A stretch of 64,000 nt of DNA from LZORAL124-50-18 sp051208045 (lineage in GTDB: Bacteria; Pseudomonadota; Gammaproteobacteria; Pseudomonadales; Oleiphilaceae). The stretch covers positions 62,001 to 126,000 of the forward strand of contig JBPJFY010000010.1 in assembly GCA_051208045.1 (NCBI GenBank). Direction: 5' to 3'. Positions within the stretch are counted from its first letter, which is position 1. Each line of letters begins with the position of its first letter. The translations under genes and the position numbers were made by a program. Below the pieces are notes generated by a model, which saw nothing but the letters and a program-made list of their open reading frames with translations, made no database searches and had not been told where the DNA came from. Of this stretch, positions 43,449 to 50,399 are shown piece by piece.

Positions 43449-45095
43449 GTGAAATCCACGATCCTCAAGCAAAAGACTGTTGTAGATTATCCAGCTACCC
43501 TGGTGGGTACTGCTTTTGTAAACCGGCGGCACTTATCAGCATGTTTACTCGGGTTACTCGCTTGTTTTCCGCTGTGTAGTCAAGCCAAGCCGAACATTGA
43601 TATTGGTCTGACCGTTGAAGAATCATACAGTGACGACGTTTTTCGAACCGAGGTTCCTCCTGGGGGGGGGGATGCAGACAAAGACAGTTTCATTACCACG
43701 CTGTCTCCATCTTTAGCGATCAGCGATCGGGGATCTCAAACAGAGTACCGCCTCTTCTATCGTTATCGTTACCATCATTACAGTAACTCAGGATTTGATG
43801 ACCGCGATCAGAATGAGCTGAATGCCATATTGAATCGGTACGAGTTGGACAACACACTTCGCTGGTACCTGAATGGCAATATTTCAAACAGCCGAACAGA
43901 TTTGGCAGAGCTAGACAATGATGGGCAGACAGGGACAGAGCTGACAGAAACCCGCTCACTCCTCACCGGGCTGGACTATCGGTCTGGCATTAGAAAGTGG
44001 CACAACACCACAACAGACCTCTCATATAAAAGAGTGTCGACAGACTCTACATCCGAAGACGAAGATTTATACAAAGCCAAGTTTTCACTTGCCAATGGTC
44101 ATGGCATGAAAAACCTAAGTTGGAACGGTGGAGGGGACGCAAGCAAGGACAGCAATGACAATGAAACACAGGCTTACAACGCCAAAATTGCCCTTAATTT
44201 CCTGAGCCACTGGGGGATATTTACACAAGGCAACTACGAAAAAGATGTGCCTGAAGGCAAAAACAGCAACAACTATGAATTCAGCTCCGTTGGGCTGGGT
44301 GCTCAATTTAGTTCGGCGAAAAGTCATTTGGCAGTAGCCTATAACAGAGAATTGAGCGAAGCAGAGAACGAGTTTTTCAGTGTGGATTTTGATTGGAATC
44401 CCACACGCCATACCAGCGCTAGCGGCGCTTACACCCGTCGTTTTTTCGGCGAGAGCTACTCGCTGCAAATTTCTCACAGAAACAGGATTCTAACAAACAG
44501 AATAACCTACAAAGATTCTGTCACCAGTTTTTCTCGTGAAGACCAATCCGTTGGTTTTGGGTTTCTGGTTTGTCCAACTGGCTCCGAAGTAGACTTCAGT
44601 CAATGCTATATCCCGAATCCATCGAGCGGCGCGCTGGAAGAAGGCGAGCAGCTCGTCGGCTTCCAAACTCCCGTGCTGGGAATCACCGAAGATCTCAATT
44701 TGGTACGTTCGCTATCACACCATACAACTTACTCAAAAGGAAAAAGCACGATTACGCTGAATACCTTTTGGACGCGGACGAAATCTCTGTCACAAGGTAT
44801 TGTAAACGACCTGAGCTATGATAAGCATACCGGAACCGGGATCAGTTGGAATCTTGCCTTATCCAGCCGTACTACCTTCACATTAAACGGTGGTTGGAGC
44901 CGAAAAACAAACGATGCATCCAGTACTGATGAATCGCAATTTGACGACACCTATGGTCGACTCTCCCTATCAAGAAACCTGACGAAAAAGCTCTTAGGTA
45001 CAATTAGTTACACCTACGATGATCGGGACGCCACAGAGCCCGAAGATTCTTATCAAGAGAATCGAATCGGCATCTCACTGAAAGCCAGCTTGTAG
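43449..45095 (+). CDS. Outer-membrane beta-barrel protein, XrtA/PEP-CTERM locus-associated
   Basis: The 548-aa product starts at GTG 43449, with a long N-region before the signal-peptide hydrophobic core (ACLLGLLACFPLCSQA, about 32-47). The mature part is a chain of alternating aromatic/polar strands (YRLFYRYRYHHYSNSGF, LSYKRVSTDS, AVAYNRELSEAENEFF, GTISYTYDDRDA) ending in a hydrophobic-residue-rich last strand (RIGISLKASL). This is the pattern of the TIGR03016 outer-membrane family. It probably forms the outer-membrane pore for the polysaccharide, since the Wza-like protein is short. The start is uncertain because no good ribosome site is close. Confidence 0.85.
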   Translation: MKSTILKQKTVVDYPATLVGTAFVNRRHLSACLLGLLACFPLCSQAKPNIDIGLTVEESYSDDVFRTEVPPGGGDADKDSFITTLSPSLAISDRGSQTEYRLFYRYRYHHYSNSGFDDRDQNELNAILNRYELDNTLRWYLNGNISNSRTDLAELDNDGQTGTELTETRSLLTGLDYRSGIRKWHNTTTDLSYKRVSTDSTSEDEDLYKAKFSLANGHGMKNLSWNGGGDASKDSNDNETQAYNAKIALNFLSHWGIFTQGNYEKDVPEGKNSNNYEFSSVGLGAQFSSAKSHLAVAYNRELSEAENEFFSVDFDWNPTRHTSASGAYTRRFFGESYSLQISHRNRILTNRITYKDSVTSFSREDQSVGFGFLVCPTGSEVDFSQCYIPNPSSGALEEGEQLVGFQTPVLGITEDLNLVRSLSHHTTYSKGKSTITLNTFWTRTKSLSQGIVNDLSYDKHTGTGISWNLALSSRTTFTLNGGWSRKTNDASSTDESQFDDTYGRLSLSRNLTKKLLGTISYTYDDRDATEPEDSYQENRIGISLKASL

Positions 45096-45128
45096 TTTGG
45101 CGGCGACCATTTTCCAGGAATTTAAGCA

Positions 45129-46145
45129 ATGTATGAAGCACATTTTGGATTTAGTGCAAAACCGTTCCAACTGACCCCTGACCCTCAGTTCTTTTATGCC
45201 AGTGCTTGTCACAAAAAAGCATTGTACTACCTCCAGTATGGCCTGCATCAGGGGGAGGGATTTATTGTGATTACAGGCCCGATAGGCACAGGAAAGTCCA
45301 CATTGGCCAGCAGTTTGTTAGATCAATTGGACAACGATGCCATCATAGCCAGCCAGGTCTCCACATCAAACTTGAACCCCAGAGAGCTATTGGAACATAT
45401 TGCCAATGCTTTTGGCATAAACACAGTGGGAGATAGTAAGGCGCAATTAATCAAAGAGATTGAGGATTATCTGTTCACGCTGTCAAAGCAACAGAAGCGC
45501 GCACTGTTGATCATTGATGAAGCACAGAATCTTTCTCACGACTCGCTTGAAGAGCTCCGCCTGCTATCGAACTACCAGGTAGACAGCAAACCATTACTGC
45601 AAACATTTTTATTAGGCCAGGAGGAGCTGAGAGGAAAACTGCAACACCCAAGCATGCTGCAGTTCCAGCAACGGGTCATCGCCTCTTTTCATTTACGTGC
45701 GCTCAATGAAAATGAAGTAAAACAATATGTGATGCACCGGTTGCTGCATGTAGGATGGACCGATAAACCGGCTTTTACTGAGCAGGCATTGGCAAAACTC
45801 TTTCAGTTTACTCAAGGTATCCCCAGACGCATCAATATTTTTATGGATCGAACCTTGTTGATGTCTTTCCTTGAAAACAACGAACTCGTCGACTCGAAAG
45901 TCATTGAAGCCGTTGGGGACGAACTTAAAGAGGAAATGAAGCAGGATGCCCAGTCAGTGCATCCTGGGCACATCGCGGAAAGCCAGACTCACAAGGCACC
46001 TGTAAATGACGCAGCTCTCGAAGATCTTCTCCAGGATTTGAATGAAATTCTAGAGTCAGCGCTCGAACAGAAAATTGCTTATACCAAGTTTATCGATACA
46101 TTAATCAGTAAACGTCGTGCACTCAGGGATATGCTCAGGAAGTAG
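45129..46145 (+). CDS. XrtA-associated AAA ATPase (ExeA-like)
   Basis: The 338-aa protein opens MYEAHFGFSAKPFQLTPDP, typical of ExeA/GspA-type ATPases, with Walker A GPIGTGKSTLAS, Walker B LLIIDEAQNLS and sensor region FQQRVIASFHLRALNENEV. The C-terminal ~70 residues form a mainly helical tail. Fits the XrtA-locus ATPase family (TIGR03015). It is cytoplasmic, although ExeA relatives have membrane links. Its role in the locus is not known; secretion assembly is inferred. AGGA lies 9 nt before the ATG. Confidence 0.92.
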   Translation: MYEAHFGFSAKPFQLTPDPQFFYASACHKKALYYLQYGLHQGEGFIVITGPIGTGKSTLASSLLDQLDNDAIIASQVSTSNLNPRELLEHIANAFGINTVGDSKAQLIKEIEDYLFTLSKQQKRALLIIDEAQNLSHDSLEELRLLSNYQVDSKPLLQTFLLGQEELRGKLQHPSMLQFQQRVIASFHLRALNENEVKQYVMHRLLHVGWTDKPAFTEQALAKLFQFTQGIPRRINIFMDRTLLMSFLENNELVDSKVIEAVGDELKEEMKQDAQSVHPGHIAESQTHKAPVNDAALEDLLQDLNEILESALEQKIAYTKFIDTLISKRRALRDMLRK

Positions 46146-46187
46146 TGTGACACCTCGATCTCGTCAACTGTGAGACAAACTTCCCCA

Positions 46188-46210
46188 AAAGGGGCTTAAT
46201 GAGCCCCTTT
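46188..46210. terminator. Bidirectional terminator hairpin between convergent genes
   Basis: AAAGGGGCT and AGCCCCTTT form a perfect 9-bp stem with a 5-nt loop, 43 bp after the ATPase stop. The stop codon of the leftward sugar transferase lies in the stem/loop. TTTCTT follows on the plus strand and TTTT on the minus strand. Confidence 0.7.
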
Positions 46211-47608
46211 CTTGAACAGCACAACCTCTACCGTTTGTAACAAAATCAAAGCATCCAAAAGCAAGCTGTGGTTTTTAAGGTAATACAGATCGTATCTGAG
46301 TTTTTCTTTCGTATCTTCTTCGGTATCAGCGTAGGAAAAACATAATTGAGCCCAACCAGTAATCCCGGGTTTTACACGATGTCTTTCATTGTAGAATGGA
46401 ATTATTTCGGCAAGCTGTTTAACAAATACCGGGCGTTCAGGTCTGGGACCAACAAAAGCCATATCTCCCTTGAACACGTTAAACAGTTGCGGTAGCTCAT
46501 CGATTCGGTACTTTCGAATAATCGCACCTACCCTGGTGACCCGCGTATCATTTTTACTTGCCCAAATTGCTTTTCCTCCCTTCTCTGCATCCGTTCGCAT
46601 ACTGCGAAATTTGATTACATTGAAAGGCACATCATTAAGCCCTACACGCTCCTGGGTATAAAAAATGGGGGCTCTAATGCCCTCTTCAATTTTAATTGCT
46701 ATGGCGGTGACCAGCATAAACGGCCAGGCAACGCAAAGAAGTAAAAATGAAGACACTAAGTCAAACAGTCGCTTAAAGGATTCGCCCACAGTCGACGCAC
46801 CAAAACCTTCAGAAAAAATAAACCAACCCTGCGAAATCGTATCCAGGGACACCTTTCTGGCCTCCCTCTCGGTAAAAGTGTGCTCCTGTACGATTTCGAT
46901 TCCCGCGAGTTTACACGCCATGAGCTTTTCCATTGGAAGTTTTTTCCGCCGGTCATACAAGGCAATCACAATTTCATCGACGTGATTTTGAATGCAATAG
47001 TTTTTAAGGTCTCCAATGTTTTTCAGCAACATGTGGTCTGGTACTTTTGGATCTTCACCCTCTTCGGGAACAAATCCCAGCAGGTTAAAGCCCTTCCAAT
47101 CTTCTGGATTTGAGAGATCTTCCAAGATGCGGTTAGCGCGCTGTTCTGAGCCATACACAATCACGTTGCGTTTGAATGAGTTTTCGTCCACAAACATGTA
47201 AAACAATGCGCGAACCAAAAAGACAAAAATGAAGGCATAAACTGTGGCTAGCAGCAGGACACTCCGCCAGATTACGCCAAAAATATCACTGGAAATGTAA
47301 TAGAAAACCGGGAATACCAGCGAGCCGATAACAAAGGCGACCAACGTTCTAACCAGCATTCCCGTTTGGCCTTCCTTTAGTTTCGCCTGATAAACACCCA
47401 GTGCATTCATGCAAATCAACATTGTGTAGGCATAGGCGATGGCTGAGGGCAATATCTCTAAATATTGATATTTGAACTCGATACTGCTGATAAACAAACG
47501 GGTTGGGATGGCAGCATAAATGGCGGCAACAAATGCCAGAGACTCCAAAAGCCCAAGTACAATATACGGGAAATGTAGATAGTGCTTGAAAACTCTAACG
47601 TGTGCCAC
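46196..47608 (-). CDS. Undecaprenyl-phosphate sugar phosphotransferase (EpsB-type, XrtA-associated)
   Basis: The 470-aa product starts at GTG 47608, with a strong AGGAGG 4 nt upstream. It has about five membrane helices in the first 290 residues, with a nucleotide-binding-like middle part (VIVYGSEQRANRILEDL). The C-terminal bacterial sugar transferase domain carries FKRLFDLVSSFLLL, the catalytic-region IKFRSMRTDAEKGGK, IRKYRIDELPQLFNV and GPRPERPVFV. Fits TIGR03013. It primes synthesis by transferring a sugar-phosphate to undecaprenyl phosphate at the inner membrane. It is transcribed away from the dehydrogenase gene from its own promoter. Confidence 0.93.
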   Translation of the reverse strand: MAHVRVFKHYLHFPYIVLGLLESLAFVAAIYAAIPTRLFISSIEFKYQYLEILPSAIAYAYTMLICMNALGVYQAKLKEGQTGMLVRTLVAFVIGSLVFPVFYYISSDIFGVIWRSVLLLATVYAFIFVFLVRALFYMFVDENSFKRNVIVYGSEQRANRILEDLSNPEDWKGFNLLGFVPEEGEDPKVPDHMLLKNIGDLKNYCIQNHVDEIVIALYDRRKKLPMEKLMACKLAGIEIVQEHTFTEREARKVSLDTISQGWFIFSEGFGASTVGESFKRLFDLVSSFLLLCVAWPFMLVTAIAIKIEEGIRAPIFYTQERVGLNDVPFNVIKFRSMRTDAEKGGKAIWASKNDTRVTRVGAIIRKYRIDELPQLFNVFKGDMAFVGPRPERPVFVKQLAEIIPFYNERHRVKPGITGWAQLCFSYADTEEDTKEKLRYDLYYLKNHSLLLDALILLQTVEVVLFKKGAH

Positions 47609-47700
47609 GAAGCCTCCTTTTTGTTTCGCCGGCTAATGGGTGATTTGCCCCCTTTCAGGCGCAATCCAAAATCGGACTGAATTGTACCAACAGTGTTGCT

Positions 47701-47728
47701 ATTATAGTAGTTGCTCCTTTATTTTCAG
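47701..47728 (-). promoter_or_regulatory. Putative promoter of the sugar transferase gene
   Basis: On the minus strand CTGAAA (47723-47728) and TATAAT (47701-47706) are spaced by 16 nt. The leader would be about 85 nt and ends with a strong AGGAGG ribosome site. Confidence 0.5.
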
Positions 47729-47887
47729 CGTATTCCTACTCTATTTACATCCCAAATGTGTACGCCCCTTTTTGTTACTAGGTGAAAACACGACAAGAAA
47801 GGCACCCTTGCGAAATTTTTAGAGGGCGTGAAGGGCCATTTCGTTAAAATACCTGCACTGATACGCTTACCAGCGCTTTGAATCCGC

Positions 47888-47893
47888 TATAAT
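47888..47893 (+). promoter_or_regulatory. Putative -10 element of the dehydrogenase gene
   Basis: A consensus TATAAT lies 34 nt before ATG 47928. A weak -35 (GCTTAC, 47865-47870) is 17 nt upstream. This placement argues against the in-frame GTG at 47895 being the start codon. Confidence 0.45.
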
Positions 47894-47927
47894 AGTGGGA
47901 TTAAGTTCAACTTCAATGGAATCACGG

Positions 47928-49205
47928 ATGTTAACGCTTCAAAACACCAAAATATGTATTGTGGGCCTAGGCTACGTCGGTTTACCTCTCGCCGTTGAGT
48001 TCGGAAAGCAGTTTCCGACAATTGGCCTGGACATCAACAGCAAACGGATTGCAGAACTGCGTAATGGAAAAGATTACACTCTGGAAGTCGAAGATGAGTT
48101 ACTCGCCGAGGCGACGCAGTTATCCTATACGGATAACATTGAAGACGCCAAAGGCTGTAATGTTTACATCGTCACCGTGCCTACCCCCATTGATGAGTTT
48201 AAAACCCCGGATCTTCGACCGCTGATTTCTGCCAGTCGTGCGTTGGGTGGTGTTGTGAATGCCAACGACATTGTAATTTACGAATCCACCGTGTACCCGG
48301 GAGCCACAGAAGAAGTGTGTATTCCTGAAATCGAAAAAGTCTCCGGCCTGGTTTTCAACCAGGACTTTTTCGCCGGCTACAGCCCGGAAAGGATCAATCC
48401 GGGGGATAAAGAGCACCGAGTGACGAATATCCTGAAGGTCACTTCAGGCTCAACTGATGAAGTTGCCGACTATGTCGACGCGCTTTATCGTGCGGTAATC
48501 GTCGCGGGTACACACAAAGCGAGCAGTATCAAAGTTGCTGAAGCAGCAAAAGTGATCGAAAACACTCAACGAGACGTAAATATCGCGCTGGTTAATGAGT
48601 TATCCCTGATATTCGATAAGCTGGGGATCGACACGTTGGAAGTGCTTGAGGCCGCCGGGACAAAATGGAATTTTCTACCCTTCCGACCGGGATTGGTGGG
48701 AGGACACTGTATCGGAGTAGATCCGTATTATTTGACACACAAAGCACAAGCGGTTGGCTATCACCCGGAGGTGATCTTGTCTGGTCGACGAATTAATGAC
48801 AGCATGGGCCCCTATGTTGCCGAAACTGTCGTAAAGCTTATGCTTAAGAAACGCATTCACGTGGTTGAGGCCAATGTATTGATTATGGGCCTGACTTTTA
48901 AGGAGAACTGTCCTGATATCCGAAACACGCGAGTGGTGGATGTGATCGCAGAATTTGAAAACTATCACGCCAATGTCGATATTTATGATCCATGGGCGGA
49001 TGCAGAAGAGGTTGATCATGAATATGGCTTGAAGCTGGTCAACCAACCTGAAGAAGGCAAGTACGACGCGATCATCTTAACCGTCGCGCACAATGAATTT
49101 AAAGCTATGGGCGCGGAGAAAATTCGTCAACTAGGTAAAGAAAACTGCGTTCTTTTTGATGTTAAGTATCTGTTGAACAAAAGCGATGTAGACGGTCGAC
49201 TATAA
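47928..49205 (+). CDS. tviB: Nucleotide-sugar dehydrogenase, TviB/WbpO type (UDP-HexNAc 6-dehydrogenase)
   Basis: ATG 47928 gives the family-typical opening TKICIVGLGYVGLPLAVEFGK; ATG 47916 is possible, and GTG 47895 lies too close to the proposed -10. The ~425-aa product has VTVPTPIDEFKTPDL, YESTVYPGATEEVC, AGYSPERINPGD, AKVIENTQRDVNIAL and the active-site Cys in GGHCIGVDPYYLTHKA. These are the WbpO/TviB features for oxidising UDP-GalNAc or UDP-GlcNAc to the 6-uronate. It is the last gene of the exopolysaccharide locus on this side. Confidence 0.9.
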   Translation: MLTLQNTKICIVGLGYVGLPLAVEFGKQFPTIGLDINSKRIAELRNGKDYTLEVEDELLAEATQLSYTDNIEDAKGCNVYIVTVPTPIDEFKTPDLRPLISASRALGGVVNANDIVIYESTVYPGATEEVCIPEIEKVSGLVFNQDFFAGYSPERINPGDKEHRVTNILKVTSGSTDEVADYVDALYRAVIVAGTHKASSIKVAEAAKVIENTQRDVNIALVNELSLIFDKLGIDTLEVLEAAGTKWNFLPFRPGLVGGHCIGVDPYYLTHKAQAVGYHPEVILSGRRINDSMGPYVAETVVKLMLKKRIHVVEANVLIMGLTFKENCPDIRNTRVVDVIAEFENYHANVDIYDPWADAEEVDHEYGLKLVNQPEEGKYDAIILTVAHNEFKAMGAEKIRQLGKENCVLFDVKYLLNKSDVDGRL

Positions 49206-49214
49206 GTCGACCGT
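49192..49214. terminator. Terminator-like hairpin between convergent genes
   Basis: ACGGTCGACT and AGTCGACCGT form a perfect 10-bp stem with a 3-nt loop. The TAA stop of the dehydrogenase gene (49203-49205) runs from the loop into the stem. There is no U-tract. Convergent prpF ends 15 bp further on. Confidence 0.5.
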
Positions 49215-49228
49215 TCGGCGCTTCAACA

Positions 49229-50398
49229 TCAGCGTCGCTGCGGTACTCTCACACATCCCTCCATAAGCACTCGCGCGCTGCGGCTCATACTGGCTTTGGT
49301 AGCTTTCCACTCACCCTCTGCCAACGTGGTTTCAGCGCCCACAGTCAATGTCCCCGAAGGATGGCCAAAGCAAACTTCTTGGCGTTCTCCGCCGCCAGCA
49401 GCCTGATTAACCAGTGTACCGGGTATAGACGCTGCTGTACCAATCGCCACGGCGGCTGTCCCCATCATTGCATGATGCATTTTGCCCATCGAGAGCGCTC
49501 TCACCAACAGGTCGATGGTGTGCTTTTCCACTGTCTTGCCGCTGGAGGTAATGTAGTCCTCCGGTTCAGAGACAAAGGCAATTTTGGGCGTATGTTGACG
49601 GCTTTCTGCTTCTTCAATTTGCCTGATCAGGCCCATTTTAATGGCAGCGTGCGCCCTGATGGTCTCCAACCGTGCCAAAGCTTGTGGATCCGAGTTAATA
49701 TCGTCCTGAAGCTCCTTACCTGAGTAGCCTAAGTCCACCGCTCGTAAAAACACGGTGGGTATGCCTGCATTGATCATCGTTACATCGAATCGCCCTGTGC
49801 CAGGTACGTCCAGAGTGTCAACCAGATTACCCGTCGGAAACATCGCGCCTTCACCATCGGCTGGATCTAAGAATTCCAGTTTTATTTCAGCTGCAGGGAA
49901 AGTTACACCGTCCAACTCAAAGTTCCCATCCTCCACAACTAGACCGTCCTGCATCGGAATATACGAAACAATGGTCTTTTTGATGTTTGCCTGCCAGATT
50001 CGAACTCGCGCGATTCCATTTTCAGGTACATTGGCAATCATTCCTTTTTGAATGGCAAACGCACCCACAGCAGCAGAGAGATTTCCACAATTTCCGCTCC
50101 AATCCACAAAGGGTCGATCGATAGCAACCTGACCAAAAAGATAGTCAACATCATGGTCTGGTTGCTGACTTGGTGCCACAATAACGGTTTTGCTTGTGCT
50201 TGAGGTGGCGCCGCCCATACCATCGATCTGTTTTTCATAGGGATCTGGACTGCCGATCACCCTGAGCAACAGCGCATCTCTTTCTGGTCCGGCGGATTGA
50301 CATTCCGGCGGAAGTTCATTCAGGCTGAAAAACACCCCTTTACTGGTTCCCCCACGTAAATACATCGCAGGAATTTTTCGTTGAGGTTGATACGGCAT
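49229..50398 (-). CDS. prpF: 2-methylaconitate cis-trans isomerase (AcnD accessory protein)
   Basis: The 389-aa DapF-fold protein opens IPAMYLRGGTSKGVFF and has the conserved Cys in DWSGNCGNLSAAVGAF and the late HPSGTLTVGAE. PrpF isomerises the 2-methylaconitate made by AcnD to the isomer used to form 2-methylisocitrate, which completes the dehydratase step in strains without PrpD. It begins 1 nt after the acnD stop, fully consistent with an AcnD/PrpF pair. Confidence 0.95.
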   Translation of the reverse strand: MPYQPQRKIPAMYLRGGTSKGVFFSLNELPPECQSAGPERDALLLRVIGSPDPYEKQIDGMGGATSSTSKTVIVAPSQQPDHDVDYLFGQVAIDRPFVDWSGNCGNLSAAVGAFAIQKGMIANVPENGIARVRIWQANIKKTIVSYIPMQDGLVVEDGNFELDGVTFPAAEIKLEFLDPADGEGAMFPTGNLVDTLDVPGTGRFDVTMINAGIPTVFLRAVDLGYSGKELQDDINSDPQALARLETIRAHAAIKMGLIRQIEEAESRQHTPKIAFVSEPEDYITSSGKTVEKHTIDLLVRALSMGKMHHAMMGTAAVAIGTAASIPGTLVNQAAGGGERQEVCFGHPSGTLTVGAETTLAEGEWKATKASMSRSARVLMEGCVRVPQRR

Positions 50399-50399
50399 C

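Larger units (their letters stand above)
47609..47927. other. Divergent intergenic region with two promoters (319 bp)
   Basis: The stretch between the sugar transferase (minus) and the dehydrogenase (plus) holds one consensus TATAAT on each strand (minus at 47701-47706, plus at 47888-47893). No coding sequence or RNA gene was recognised. Confidence 0.6.

Noticed and set aside
43660..43676. Run of G residues (GGGGGGGG) in the beta-barrel gene as a phase-variation tract or frameshift
   Set aside because: The run at about 43662-43670 could in principle slip, but the frame is open across it and the protein fits its family, so there is no evidence of a broken gene; only population sequencing could show variation.
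47801..47811. GGCACCCTTGC resembling a sigma-54 promoter
   Set aside because: The GG and GC are separated by 7 nt, not the required 10, so it cannot serve as a -24/-12 element.
47895..47927. GTG 47895 as start of the TviB-type dehydrogenase
   Set aside because: It lies 1 nt after a consensus TATAAT, hence upstream of the expected transcript start.
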